From Nocardia lijiangensis NBRC 108240 (GTDB lineage Bacteria; Actinomycetota; Actinomycetes; Mycobacteriales; Mycobacteriaceae): a stretch of 56,068 nt of DNA. Location of the stretch: positions 1-56,068 of the forward strand of contig NZ_BDBP01000072.1 in assembly GCF_001613045.1 (NCBI RefSeq). Reading direction: 5' to 3'. The notes under the pieces were generated by a model. The model was not told the origin of the DNA. It made no database searches and saw only the letters and a program-made list of their open reading frames with translations. The translations under genes and the position numbers were made by a program. How positions within the stretch are numbered: the stretch's first letter is position 1; each line of letters begins with the position of its first letter. This document shows, one piece after another, positions 7,204-16,976 of the stretch.

Positions 7204-9363
7204 ATGTTCGAACGACTCGGCCGCTTCGTGGCCCGACATGCCCGCTGGATACTCGTGGCGAGCGTGCTCGCCCTGATCGCGGGCGGCGCGCTCGGCGTCA
7301 CCGCGTTCGGCAAGATGCAACCCGGCGGTCAGGAGGATCCGAACGCGGAGTCCAGCACCGCCACCGCGCAATTGGCCGACAAGTTCGGCGCCGACACCGA
7401 TTACGTCTTCCTGATCAGCGCCGAGCAGGGCAGCGTCGACGCCGAGGCGACCGCCGGTTTCGGCAGGGAGCTCGCGCGCAGGCTGGCCGCCGACGACCGG
7501 CTCACCAACGTGGTGTCGTACTGGGACACCGGCTCTCCCGCCATGCGCTCCGGCGACGGCACGGCCGCGGTCATCCTGGCGGGCGGAGCCGACCAGGACC
7601 CCACCAGGGAAACCGAGATCGCCGAGAAGATCGTCGCCGAATACGGCTCCGACGGCCCGATCGCCGATGTCCGGATCGGCGGCACCAACCCGATCTTCCA
7701 TGCCATCACCGAGCAGATCGGCAGGGATCTCGGCCTTGCCGAGGGCATCGCGGTGCCGCTGATCCTCGCGCTGCTGGTGCTGGCCTTCGGCAATGTGGTC
7801 GCCGCGCTGCTCACCATGGTGGTCGGCGGCGTCGCGATTCTCGGCACCTTCGCCGAGCTGTCGATCCTCGGATCGGTGACCGACGTGTCGGTGTACGCGG
7901 TGAACCTGACGACCGCGCTCGGCCTCGGCCTCGCCGTGGACTACGGGCTGCTCATGGTCAGCCGCTTCCGGGAACGGCGCGCGGCGGGCGCAGCACCCGA
8001 CGACGCGGTGATCGGCGCGGTGTCGACGGCCGGACGCACCATCGTGTTCAGCGCGGCCACCGTCGCGGCGGCGCTCTCCTCGCTGGTGATCTTCCCGCAG
8101 TACTTCCTGCGCTCGTTCGCCTACGCCGGCATCGGGGTGGTCGCCATCTCGGCGACGGCCGCCGTGCTCACGCTGCCCGCGTTGCTCGTCGCGCTCGGAT
8201 CGAAGGCCGACGCGTGGAAGATCCCCGGGGTGCGCGGTATTCGCGGCGACGCGGCGCCGTTCTGGGCGGGGGTGGCGAGTTTCGCGATGCGGCGGCCGCT
8301 GCTCACCGGCATCCCGGTGGTGGCGGCGCTGCTGCTGGCCGCGGCCCCGCTGTCGAACGTCCAGTTCGGCACACCCGACGATCGCGTGCTGCCTGTCAGT
8401 ACCGAGGTGCGCCAGGTCGGCGACGCGCTGCGCGAGGATTTCGGCGGCGGCGACACCAATGCCCTGTCCGTGGTCACCGCCACGGGAGTGGACGCGGGGC
8501 CGCTCACCGAATACGCCGCCGCGCTCTCTCGAGTGACGCACGTCACCCAGGTCGATTCCAGCGCGGGCACTTTCGTGCGCGGCGAGCGCACCGCGAGTTC
8601 GCCCGCGGACGCCAGGTTCGCCGAGCCGGACGCCCAACGGCTCAATGTCCTCACCGATCTCGACCGCAATTCGGCCGAGGCGCGTGAGCTGGTCGACCGG
8701 GTGCGCGACGTGCCCGCACCGGCCACGGCGCTGGTCGGCGGACAGGTCGCCGAACTGCGCGACAGCCTGGCCTCGATCGGATCGCGATTGCCCGCGGCGG
8801 TGGCGTGGATCGTGCTCACCACCTTCGTCTTGCTGTTCCTGTTCACCGGCAGCATCGTGCAGCCGTTGCGGGCGCTGCTGTCGAACGTGCTGAGCCTGGC
8901 GGCCACGCTCGGGTTGATGGTCTTCGTCTTCCAGGACGGGCACCTGTCCGGCCTGCTCGGGTTCACGCCCGCCCCGCTGGACGTGTCGATGCTGCTGTTG
9001 TTGTTCTGCATCACTTTCGGGTTGTCCATGGACTACGAGGTTTTCGTGATCAGCCGGATCAAGGAGATGCACGACAAGGGCGCCTCCGCGCACGACGCCG
9101 TCGTCGAGGGGCTGGCTCGCACGGGCAGGTTGGTGACCACGGCGGCGGCGCTGATCTCGATCAGCTTCCTCGCCTTCGTCACCAGCGACGTGCGGTTCAT
9201 CCAGTTCTTCGGACTCGGCGCCGGGCTGGCCATCCTGATCGACGCGACGCTGGTGCGCGGTGTGCTCGTTCCGGTGGCGATGCGGCTGCTCGGCCCGGCG
9301 GCCTGGTTCGCGCCGCGCCCGCTGCGGGTGGTGCACGCGCGAATCGGTCTCGCCGAGGCGTGA
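7204..9363 (+). CDS. MMPL-family (RND) transporter
   Basis: The 719-residue membrane protein shows the duplicated MMPL layout: an N-terminal helix (WILVASVLALIAGG), a large exterior domain, a helix bundle, then a repeat of the same plan. The paired proton-relay Asp-Tyr motifs are present as AVDYGLLMVSRF (Asp246) and SMDYEVFVISRI (Asp610). At about 720 residues it belongs to the shorter YdfJ-like MMPL group rather than the approximately 960-residue mycobacterial MmpL lipid exporters. ATG 7204 has GGAGG 6 nt upstream; longer in-frame starts lack support. Substrate is unknown; divergence from a TetR regulator suggests inducible export of a lipid or toxic compound. Confidence 0.92.
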   Translation: MFERLGRFVARHARWILVASVLALIAGGALGVTAFGKMQPGGQEDPNAESSTATAQLADKFGADTDYVFLISAEQGSVDAEATAGFGRELARRLAADDRLTNVVSYWDTGSPAMRSGDGTAAVILAGGADQDPTRETEIAEKIVAEYGSDGPIADVRIGGTNPIFHAITEQIGRDLGLAEGIAVPLILALLVLAFGNVVAALLTMVVGGVAILGTFAELSILGSVTDVSVYAVNLTTALGLGLAVDYGLLMVSRFRERRAAGAAPDDAVIGAVSTAGRTIVFSAATVAAALSSLVIFPQYFLRSFAYAGIGVVAISATAAVLTLPALLVALGSKADAWKIPGVRGIRGDAAPFWAGVASFAMRRPLLTGIPVVAALLLAAAPLSNVQFGTPDDRVLPVSTEVRQVGDALREDFGGGDTNALSVVTATGVDAGPLTEYAAALSRVTHVTQVDSSAGTFVRGERTASSPADARFAEPDAQRLNVLTDLDRNSAEARELVDRVRDVPAPATALVGGQVAELRDSLASIGSRLPAAVAWIVLTTFVLLFLFTGSIVQPLRALLSNVLSLAATLGLMVFVFQDGHLSGLLGFTPAPLDVSMLLLLFCITFGLSMDYEVFVISRIKEMHDKGASAHDAVVEGLARTGRLVTTAAALISISFLAFVTSDVRFIQFFGLGAGLAILIDATLVRGVLVPVAMRLLGPAAWFAPRPLRVVHARIGLAEA

Positions 9364-9381
9364 TTGTCAACACATCTGAAT

Positions 9382-9427
9382 GCGTCCGGCCGAGCTTTTC
9401 CCGCTCGGCCGGACGCTGTCGTTTCTT
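9382..9427 (+). terminator. Strong terminator after the MMPL gene
   Basis: A perfect 14-bp stem (GCGTCCGGCCGAGC / GCTCGGCCGGACGC) with a 7-nt loop begins 18 nt after the stop codon and is followed by the T-rich tail TGTCGTTTCTTT. Confidence 0.92.
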
Positions 9428-9429
9428 TA

Positions 9430-9999
9430 CCCGAAACCGGCCCGGCCCTGGTCTTTTGACTCACTGAGCGAGATGGTGAGGCGAAGATCACACGACCAGT
9501 TTCGATTGCGGTTTCGGTGCTGGGGTACCGCTCGAGGTTCCGGCTCCGGCCTGCAATTCCGCGCCTGGCAACCATCCGTGTGCACCTGATGCGAGTACAC
9601 CGTATGTCGTCCCGACAGGGTGCTGATCTTGTTTATTCGGTTGCAAACAAACCTGAGGTCTCTTTCTGTCGTTGGAACAGATAGTTACCCAAAATAGATT
9701 TGACAAACCTGCTGGTAGATGCGTTGTAAGCGGTACATACCGATGCTGGAAACAGGCTTCGGCTAACCATTGCGTAGCCAATTGTTCGGTGTGCAGAAGG
9801 GGTGTACGGAGTAGTTTTCGCGCGCACTTCGGGCACCCTCCGGAGGGGTGAAATCGGGGTGTCCGAGCGTCAGCCAAGAGTTAGCTGCCAGTGTGAAAAA
9901 GTGTGTGGTCACAGGGGTTTGCCAGCGCGCTGCTTTATACGCTCGACACCGGTGTGGAGGGTTGCGCGGGCATAACGATTGTGTACAGTCGACGGTAAC
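9430..9999. other. Long gene-poor stretch of lower GC content
   Basis: About 570 bp between the MMPL terminator and the SpoIIM gene. The part 9590-9800 is visibly AT-richer than the rest of the window (for example GTTTATTCGGTTGC, CCCAAAATAGATTTG). A minus-strand frame 9488-9877 could encode 129 residues, but it has no recognisable domain, no good Shine-Dalgarno and no actinobacterial codon bias. I see no RNA gene here. It could be remnant DNA or a transfer scar. Confidence 0.5.
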
Positions 10000-10035
10000 G
10001 CTGGCCGCAGCTGAGCACGACTCGCTGCGGCCAGC
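10000..10035. terminator. Hairpin downstream of the SpoIIM gene
   Basis: A perfect 12-bp stem (GCTGGCCGCAGC / GCTGCGGCCAGC) with a 12-nt loop lies 70 bp after the SpoIIM stop. There is no T-run, so this may be a GC-type terminator or simply a structured spacer. Confidence 0.45.
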
Positions 10036-10106
10036 GGAACTCAAATGGGGGACACACCAATCGATCCGCGCACGGCGTTGCTGCCGATTGCCCGAGACCA
10101 TTTCAC

Positions 10107-11117
10107 TCAGCGTGTGCCCGAGGTTGTCTGCCACCGATCCTCTTGTTCGACCGGCAAAGCTGCCGCCGCGTCCTGCGCGAGCGCCGCTCTTCGTCCCGCA
10201 CCGAATACGTAGGCGAGAAACAGCGCCTCCGCCGCGAAGCCGATACCGATCCGTACCGGGGCGGGAAGCGGACTCGGCGTGACGAAACCCTCGAGCAGTC
10301 CCGACACGAAAAGCACCGCGACCAAACCGAGCGCGATCGTCGCCGTTGCCCTGCCCTGCCGCGCGACCGCCTCGATCCGGCTCAGCCGACCGGGGTCGAC
10401 GAGCGTCCAGCCCAGCTTCAGCCCCGCGCCGCCCGCCACGAAAACAGCGGTCAATTCCAGGGTTCCGTGCGGAAGGATGAAGCCGAAGAAGGAATCGAGC
10501 CGATCCGCCTCGGCCATCAATCCGGCGGTGATGCCGACGTTGAGCGCGTTCATGAACAGCAGATACACCGCAGGCAGGATCAGCACGCCGGTGAACAGCG
10601 CGATCGCCGCCACCCACGCGTTGTTGGTCCACACCTGCGCGGCGAACGCGTCGTTGGGGTGCTCGGTGTAGTAGGTCTCGAACGCACCGCCCGGCGCGGT
10701 GATCGCGGAATTGTCGGCGGGGATGCCGAACAGCTCGCGGGCCCGGCCCGACCCCTCGATCCAGGTCGCCAGCCATGCCGAGACCGCGACGAACACCGCG
10801 GCCACCGAGGCCCACCACGGCCACGCGCGATAGACCGCGGCAGGGAAGCGATGGGTGAAGAAATGCGCGATCTCGCCCCAGGTGTCGGTCCTGGTGCCGA
10901 GCACCCGTCCGCGCGCCCTGGCCAGCAGCGCGCTGAGCCCGGCGATGAGTTCCGGATCGGGACTGTGCGATTGCAACCGGGCCAGCTGCTGGGAGGTCCG
11001 CCGGTACAGCGCGACCAGTTCGTCGGACTCGGCGCCGCTCAGCTTGCGCCTGCGGGACAGCTGGTCGAGCCGGTCCCAGGACCGCCGGTGCGCGTAACTG
11101 TATGCGTCTACGTCCAT
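10107..11117 (-). CDS. Stage II sporulation protein M-family (SpoIIM-like) membrane protein
   Basis: The 336-residue protein has a cytosolic helical N-terminus (SYAHRRSWDRLDQLSRRRKLSG) and then several membrane helices with the SpoIIM/DUF95 signature around NNAWVAAIALFTGVLILPAV, LFMNALNVGI and FILPHGTLELTAVFVAGGAG. The organism is non-sporulating; in actinobacteria the family travels with RDD, DUF58 and MoxR genes, as here, and matches the M. tuberculosis Rv3689-Rv3695 neighbourhood. ATG 11117 has GGGAGG 8 nt upstream. It is divergent from the RDD gene with only 44 bp between starts. Function is unknown; an envelope or membrane-assembly role with MoxR is inferred from neighbours. Confidence 0.88.
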   Translation of the reverse strand: MDVDAYSYAHRRSWDRLDQLSRRRKLSGAESDELVALYRRTSQQLARLQSHSPDPELIAGLSALLARARGRVLGTRTDTWGEIAHFFTHRFPAAVYRAWPWWASVAAVFVAVSAWLATWIEGSGRARELFGIPADNSAITAPGGAFETYYTEHPNDAFAAQVWTNNAWVAAIALFTGVLILPAVYLLFMNALNVGITAGLMAEADRLDSFFGFILPHGTLELTAVFVAGGAGLKLGWTLVDPGRLSRIEAVARQGRATATIALGLVAVLFVSGLLEGFVTPSPLPAPVRIGIGFAAEALFLAYVFGAGRRAALAQDAAAALPVEQEDRWQTTSGTR

Positions 11118-11161
11118 ATCGGTTGCCTCCCACTACCACCGGTCGCAAGAATGCTATCGAG

Positions 11162-11938
11162 ATGGCTGAGTTCACCACCGGCGAAGCGGTTGCCCTGGAG
11201 CTTTCGATCGCCCGGATACCGACACGCGCCACCGCGTTCCTCATCGACCTGGTGGCGCAACTGACGCTCGGCGTGCTGTGTGTCGCGCTCGCGGGCGTCC
11301 TCGTGGTGCGCACCGATGCGGACGCGGCGTGGGGAGACGCGATCATGCTGACGACCGTCGTCGCGGTGCTCGTCGGCTATCCGGTGGTGTGGGAGACGCT
11401 CAGCCGCGGCCGGTCGCTCGGCAAGCTGGCGCTCGGGCTGCGGGTCGTCCGCACCGACGGCGGGCCCATCGATTTCCGCCACGCCATGACGCGCGGCCTG
11501 GCGGGCGCCATCGTCGACTTCTGGATGCTCGGCGGTTTCGGCGCCATCGCCGTGATCACCTCGATGTGTTCCCCGAACGCCCGCCGCGTCGGCGACGTGC
11601 TCGCGGGCACGGTCGTGGTCCACGCCCAGCGCAGCCTGCCCGCCCCCGCCCTGGCCTTCGCGCCGCCCTGGCTGGTGGGCTGGGCCGCCCGCCTCGACCT
11701 CTCCGGCATCCCGGAGGACCTCGCCCTGGCCATCCGCCAGTACCTGACCCGGCTGCGCACCCTCACCCCGGCCGCCCAGGCAAGCCTCGGCCAGGCACTG
11801 GTCACCGCCCTCTGCACCCACCTGCGCGTGCCCGTTCCGCAGGGCTACCCGCCGATCCAGATCCTCGGCGCCATCGTCGCCGAACGCCAACGCCGCGCCC
11901 TCGCCCCACCCGCCCCCGGCCTCGTCCGCGTCGCCTAG
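11162..11938 (+). CDS. RDD-family membrane protein
   Basis: The 258-residue protein carries the RDD domain in the first 170 residues: IARIPTRATAFLIDLVAQL with the conserved Arg and Asp in the first helix, a second helix, then SRGRSLGKLALGLRVVRTDGG and RRVGDVLAGTVVV. The C-terminal 80 residues are soluble and Pro/Ala-rich. ATG 11162 matches the N-terminus of mycobacterial relatives (MAEFTTGEAV); the frame is open further upstream but overlaps the divergent SpoIIM promoter. RDD proteins are proposed Na+/H+ or ion transport modules, but the role here is unknown. It belongs with the SpoIIM and DUF58-MoxR genes. Confidence 0.88.
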   Translation: MAEFTTGEAVALELSIARIPTRATAFLIDLVAQLTLGVLCVALAGVLVVRTDADAAWGDAIMLTTVVAVLVGYPVVWETLSRGRSLGKLALGLRVVRTDGGPIDFRHAMTRGLAGAIVDFWMLGGFGAIAVITSMCSPNARRVGDVLAGTVVVHAQRSLPAPALAFAPPWLVGWAARLDLSGIPEDLALAIRQYLTRLRTLTPAAQASLGQALVTALCTHLRVPVPQGYPPIQILGAIVAERQRRALAPPAPGLVRVA

Positions 11939-12072
11939 TCCGGAGAAACTCGCGCTGCAGCCAGGCGGCGGGGCCGCTTGGTATCGCGTGCCGCCATATC
12001 GACGCTATTGCCGTCGATCGACCGCTCGGCTACCTGCCTGGCCGACTGGCCGCTCCCTACAGACCGTTCCGA

Positions 12073-12103
12073 CGCCTCACATAGGCGGTGCCTGTGTGAG
12101 GCG
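12073..12103. terminator. Hairpin between convergent RDD and DUF58 genes
   Basis: A 9-bp stem CGCCTCACA / TGTGAGGCG with a 13-nt loop sits midway between the two convergent stop codons. It lacks a T-run; a bidirectional terminator role is inferred from its position. Confidence 0.45.
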
Positions 12104-12133
12104 TGGGAAAGGTGTGTGGACACCTCGGTGGGG

Positions 12134-13420
12134 TCAGAGGGAGCCGGATTGTTTGAGTTCGAGGTATTCGTCGGCCAAGGCCTCGGGGAGGCGGTCGGGG
12201 GGTGCGGAGACCACGGCGATGCCCTTGCGGCGCAGGGACTCCTGGACGAGGGCGCGTTCGGCGAGGACAGTTTCCGCGGCCGCCGCGGCGTAGACGTCGT
12301 CGCGGGTGGTGGCGGCCGCGGCGATGTCCGGGTCGATCACCGAGACGATGAGGACGCGGTGGCGGTGCGCGAGAACCGGCAGCACCGGGAGCAGGTTCTC
12401 CTCGACCGCCGCGCCGTCCAGGCTGGTGAACCAGACCACCAGGCTGCGGCGGCGGGCGCGTTCGATGGTGGCGCGCACCAAGCCGGCGCTGTCGGTGTCG
12501 ACCAACGCGGGAGTCACACCCGCCAGCGCGTGCATGAGCTGGAGTTGCAGGCGGTTGCCGCGTACACCACGCACCTCGGTGCGGACGGTGCGGTCGTAGG
12601 CGAGCAGATCCACGCCGTCGCCAGCCGCCGCGGCCAGCCCGCCGAGCAGCAGCGCTGCTTCGATGGCGGCGTCCAGGCGGGTGCCTTCGCCGACCCGGCC
12701 CGCGCTGACCCGGCCGGTGTCCAGCAGCATCAGCACGTGCCGGTTGCGCTCCGGGCGCCAGGTGCGTACCAGCACGTCGGTGGCGCGTGCGGTGGCGCGC
12801 CAGTCGATGGCGCGCACGTCGTCGCCCGCGACGTACTCACGGAACGAATCGAATTCGCTGCCCTGGCCGCGGGTGTTGGCGACGTTGCGGCCCTCGAGGT
12901 GTTGCAGCCGCTTCACTTTCGAGCGCATCAGACGCTCGCTGCGGAAAGCGGGTAGCGCACGCACCCGGGCGGGCACGGTGCGCCTGGTCTGCCTGCCCGC
13001 CATGCCGAGCGGGCCGAGCAGTCGCAGCGTCACCGGACCGGCGACCCGGTCGCCGCGATAGACCGGCCGCAGCGACGTACGCAGCCGCACCTTCGTATTG
13101 GGCGCGAGTTCCAGGGCGTGCCTGCGGTTCTCGGTGCGCGCGCTGCGCGGCCAGTCGTCCCAGAGCAGGCCGCGCACCGTGCGCGCTCCGGTGTTCACGA
13201 CGGTGAGCTCCACCTCGGTGGCGCGGCCCTGCCGCACGGCGGTCAGCTCCGGCCTGCTCAGGGTCACGTCGGCGGCCGCGCCCGCCGCGGCCAAGTCGAC
13301 GAGCACCGCGATCGCCAGCACGGCGCACGCCAGCGCGACCCCGTACCAGGACGGCAGCACGACCGCGACGAACAACCCGAGCACCGCGGCGGCGGCGACC
13401 AGACGACCGGTGACGACCAC
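12134..13420 (-). CDS. DUF58 (VWA-like) protein of the MoxR operon
   Basis: The 428-residue protein has two N-terminal membrane helices (residues 5-50) and a DUF58 domain with the hallmark GSEFDSFREYVAGDDVRAIDWRATARA segment near residue 200, followed by LMLLDTGRVS, the start of a von Willebrand factor A-like fold with a DTG in place of a full MIDAS DxSxS. The gene starts with GTG 2 bp after the moxR stop, so translation is likely coupled. Open sequence upstream of this start is the out-of-frame complement of moxR. MoxR ATPases and DUF58 proteins act together as chaperone-like pairs that mature or insert other proteins; the client here is unknown. Confidence 0.9.
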   Translation of the reverse strand: MVVTGRLVAAAAVLGLFVAVVLPSWYGVALACAVLAIAVLVDLAAAGAAADVTLSRPELTAVRQGRATEVELTVVNTGARTVRGLLWDDWPRSARTENRRHALELAPNTKVRLRTSLRPVYRGDRVAGPVTLRLLGPLGMAGRQTRRTVPARVRALPAFRSERLMRSKVKRLQHLEGRNVANTRGQGSEFDSFREYVAGDDVRAIDWRATARATDVLVRTWRPERNRHVLMLLDTGRVSAGRVGEGTRLDAAIEAALLLGGLAAAAGDGVDLLAYDRTVRTEVRGVRGNRLQLQLMHALAGVTPALVDTDSAGLVRATIERARRRSLVVWFTSLDGAAVEENLLPVLPVLAHRHRVLIVSVIDPDIAAAATTRDDVYAAAAAETVLAERALVQESLRRKGIAVVSAPPDRLPEALADEYLELKQSGSL

Positions 13421-13422
13421 GG

Positions 13423-14399
<977 letters not shown>

Positions 14400-14403
<4 letters not shown>

Positions 14404-15422
14404 CCGACCTCCGTTTCGATCCATTCCAGTTGTGCGGCGACGATGTGCAGCGCGCCCGCGTCCGGCACCGGGCCGAAGAACGCGTTCGCGACCAGCTGCT
14501 GGTCCGCGCCGCTGCGTGCCGCGATCGCGGCGGCGAGCAGGTCGGGCGGCGCGTCGGCCCCGACACCGAGCAGTGGCCGCAGCCTGCGCAGCGTGGCGGC
14601 GCGCAGTTTCCCCGCGACGTACTCGTGGTCGCGCGACTTGCGATAGAGAGCGGCCTGGCCCGCGACCAGTTCGTTGGCGGCGACCTCCACCGGGCGCGGT
14701 TCACCGACCAATGCGCCGCGTCGCCGGGCCCGCCACCACGCCAGCAGCGCGAGGGCGATCAGGAATTGCAGGCCGCCGAAGGCCAGCGGCGCGGGGAGCC
14801 GGGAGAAGATCGAGTCCTCGCCCGCGCCGATGTCCGGGCGGTCGATGTCGTTGTCGGAGGGCGGCGGTGGCGGCGGGATGTCCGGCGGCGGTTTCGGCGC
14901 GGTGGGCGCGCCGCAGGCTTGCAAGGCGCCGTAGAGCAACAGCGTGAGCACGGCCATCACGGCCAGCGTCGCCCAGAACTTCGGATTCCGTAGCAGGTCC
15001 GGCAGCGGCGGCAGTTTCCTGCGCGTGCGTGGCGCGGTCTCCACGGCCTCCCGCTCGACGGGTTCGGCGGCGGGCGGCGGGGCCGCGGCGGAGAAGCGGT
15101 CGGCGTATTCGAGCCTGCGGTACTCGTCCTCGGTGGCCGTGCGGCCGCCGTAGACGACCTCGTCGAAACTGCGTGCGGCGGGCTGGAGTTCGGTGGTGAC
15201 CTCCAGCGGCAGCACGGCAGAGACGTCATCGACGGTCTCGTCGGCGGTCCGGGAGCGGCGGACCTCCAGCACACCGCGCTGTTCCATCCCGCGCAGCACG
15301 GCGCGGAAACGTTCGCGCAGCGCACGGTCGAAGTCGCGGCGCTGGGCGGCCTCCTCGGCGGCGGCGCGGTGGTCGGCGGCAGGGCCGAGGCGCGGTGGCG
15401 GCGGGGTCTCGGGGTGTGTCAC
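14400..15422 (-). CDS. Apparent DUF4129-DUF4350 chimeric membrane protein
   Basis: In this 340-residue protein, residues 15-115 resemble the cytosolic DUF4129 tail (REFRAVLRGMEQRGVLEVRRSRTADE is the typical pattern, then SFDEVVYGGRTATEDEYRRL). A membrane helix follows at about 152-172, a Pro-rich linker (PKPPPDIPPPPPPSDND), a second helix at about 205-225, and a C-terminus like that of DUF4350 proteins (LRAATLRRLRPLLG ... FFGPVPDAGALHIVAAQLEWIE). In relatives these are two genes: the DUF4129 protein has its own helices and DUF4350 has a large domain between its two helices. Here that middle domain is reduced to about 35 residues. The GTG start overlaps the upstream stop (GTGA). The fusion reading is inference. 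Confidence 0.7.
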
Positions 15423-16291
15423 CGCGCTCCTCCGGACGGTATCCGGATGTCCAGACCCTCACGGCGGCACCGCAGATCGACGTAGCACACCACCCGCGTG
15501 CTGGCCTCGACGATCTCTCCGAACGCGACGAGCAGCAGCCCCGCCGAGGTGAGCAGCACGATCACCGGCCAGCGATGGGTGCCGGAGAAATCCGAGACGA
15601 ACCACGGGACCGCCAGCAGCGGAACGGCGAGCAGCGTGAACAGGAAGCGCTGGCTCAGCCACAGCCCGGTCAGCGGCCATTCCGAGCCACCCACAAGGAG
15701 TTTCGTGCGGTGCACCGCGTTGCCGTGCGAGCCGTGCTCGGCGAACAGCACCGGCGCTACCAGGAATCGTTTGGCGCGCAGGTAGCCCAGCCAGATCACC
15801 GCGAACGGAAAGGTGATGATCAGGATGGCGCCGCCGGCCAAGACGCCGACGCCGACGAGCGTGAACAGCACCTGCCCGATCAGCAGCGCGGGCGCGACCC
15901 CGCGCAGCCGCGCCAGTGCGGCCCGCCATCCGATCCGCTCGCCCGCGATGCTCGCCAGCCCGACGGGCACGGTCACGCCGCGCAGCAGCAGGCGCAGGAA
16001 CCACGCGCCGACAACGGTCGACAGGATCGCCGCCCACGCGGTGCCCGCGTCGGACCCGCCGGTCGCATCGGAGACGCTCGCGGTGATCGCCACGACGACG
16101 ATCTCGGCCACCACGAGTCCGGCCGCCGCCGTACCGGCGAGCGTGGCGATGTTGGCCTGGATCAGCGCGAACGGCAGGTCGAGCAGTTCGCGGAAGGTCA
16201 GCGGCCGGATCGGCACCGTCGTTCCAGGGGACCCTGGTACCGGATCGCTCCCCGCCCCGACGGCACCGGCCGGGTCAGCGGCTGGTAACAC
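15419..16291 (-). CDS. Polytopic membrane protein heading the MoxR operon
   Basis: The 290-residue protein has about six hydrophobic segments (for example TLAGTAAAGLVVAEIVVVAI, ILSTVVGAWFLRLLLRG, LLIGQVLFTLVGVGVLAGGA and VIVLLTSAGLLLVAFGEIVE). It begins with IRPLTFRELLDLPFALIQANIATL, typical of the actinobacterial glycerophosphoryl-diester-phosphodiesterase-like membrane domain family equivalent to Rv3689. It is the first gene of the minus-strand operon that continues with the DUF4129/DUF4350, moxR and DUF58 genes. The GTG start is uncertain because no clear Shine-Dalgarno is present; the conserved region begins about residue 30. Function is unknown. Confidence 0.8.
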   Translation of the reverse strand: MLPAADPAGAVGAGSDPVPGSPGTTVPIRPLTFRELLDLPFALIQANIATLAGTAAAGLVVAEIVVVAITASVSDATGGSDAGTAWAAILSTVVGAWFLRLLLRGVTVPVGLASIAGERIGWRAALARLRGVAPALLIGQVLFTLVGVGVLAGGAILIITFPFAVIWLGYLRAKRFLVAPVLFAEHGSHGNAVHRTKLLVGGSEWPLTGLWLSQRFLFTLLAVPLLAVPWFVSDFSGTHRWPVIVLLTSAGLLLVAFGEIVEASTRVVCYVDLRCRREGLDIRIPSGGAR

Positions 16292-16342
16292 GCGGCCGAG
16301 TCTAATGGGCGCGCACGGTGGGGGTCGGTTTTGCGGTGCGCG

Positions 16343-16888
16343 TCAGCGTTCCAGCAGACGAGAGACGACGTGGCGGTACCGTTCCGGGTCGATCGGGGGG
16401 ATGCCGAGCAGCGCTCGCAGGTACACCCCGTCGCCGACGAGCCGGATGATGTCGGCGCGGACCGGGTCGTCGACTTCCGCGTCCAGTCCGTCGGACCAGG
16501 ACTCCATGAGTTCGACGAGCGCGCGCTGGACCTCGTCGATTTCGGGACCGGATTTGGCGTCGATGGTGCGCATGGTGGCAAGCAGCGAGCGGTAGAGCTC
16601 GAGTTCGACGGCATCGGCGGCGCTGTCGGGGTTGGGGGTCTGGAGGTACCACTCCATCGCGGAGGTGCCTTTGGCTCGCGCGTCGGAGAGCTGCTGGGTG
16701 GCTCGTTCGCCGAGGCGGCGGACCAAGCCGGCGAGCATCGCGTCCTTGCTCTTGAAGTGATAGAGCAGCCCGCCCTTGGAGACGCCCGCGGCGGCGGCCA
16801 CATTCTCCAGCGTCACCTGCGACATGCCTTTGTTCAGCAGCAATGACTCCAGTGCGTCCAGGATCCGGTCGCGGGTGTTTGCCGTCAC
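16343..16888 (-). CDS. TetR-family repressor of a divergent drug exporter
   Basis: The 181-residue protein has a TetR HTH (TLENVAAAAGVSKGGLLYHFKSKDAML) at residues 25-55 and a C-terminal domain of the TetR_C_6/QacR-like type. Two in-frame GTG codons (16891, 16888) are possible. A strong -10 box TATAGT lies only 7 nt upstream of 16888, with no Shine-Dalgarno, so the mRNA is probably leaderless and starts at or next to this codon. The gene is divergent from a DHA2 exporter and the shared 88 bp carry two palindromic operators. It most likely represses both genes until an exported compound binds. Confidence 0.9.
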   Translation of the reverse strand: MTANTRDRILDALESLLLNKGMSQVTLENVAAAAGVSKGGLLYHFKSKDAMLAGLVRRLGERATQQLSDARAKGTSAMEWYLQTPNPDSAADAVELELYRSLLATMRTIDAKSGPEIDEVQRALVELMESWSDGLDAEVDDPVRADIIRLVGDGVYLRALLGIPPIDPERYRHVVSRLLER

Positions 16889-16895
16889 CACCCGA

Positions 16896-16943
16896 ACTAT
16901 ACCGGCTGGACGGTAATGTCCTGTACTGTACCGTCTGGACGGT
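16896..16943. promoter_or_regulatory. Twin palindromic operators between tetR and the MFS exporter
   Basis: ACCGTCTGGACGGT (16930-16943) is a perfect 14-bp palindrome, and ACCGGCTGGACGGT (16901-16914) is the same site with one half-site change. Their centres are 29 bp apart. The first overlaps the tetR -10 box TATAGT (minus strand, 16901-16896), and both precede the exporter start at 16977. This is the classic layout of TetR autoregulation with co-repression of a divergent efflux gene. Confidence 0.85.
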
Positions 16944-16976
16944 AAACAATACTGACGACGGAAGTCGAGAGAGTCG

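Noticed and set aside
7153..9336. Open frame of about 727 codons opposite the MMPL gene
   Set aside because: Composition is dominated by Arg, Glu, Gln, His and Gly, typical of the complement of a GC-rich membrane protein gene; no recognisable domain.
9488..9877. Minus-strand frame of 129 codons in the gap before SpoIIM
   Set aside because: No domain, no start-site support and no GC3 bias; considered chance.
12073..12103. Possible third copy of the palindromic element
   Set aside because: It is a simple hairpin and shares neither the GTTCGCGGCC stem nor the GGGCTCGTAAGACTCGCCC block.
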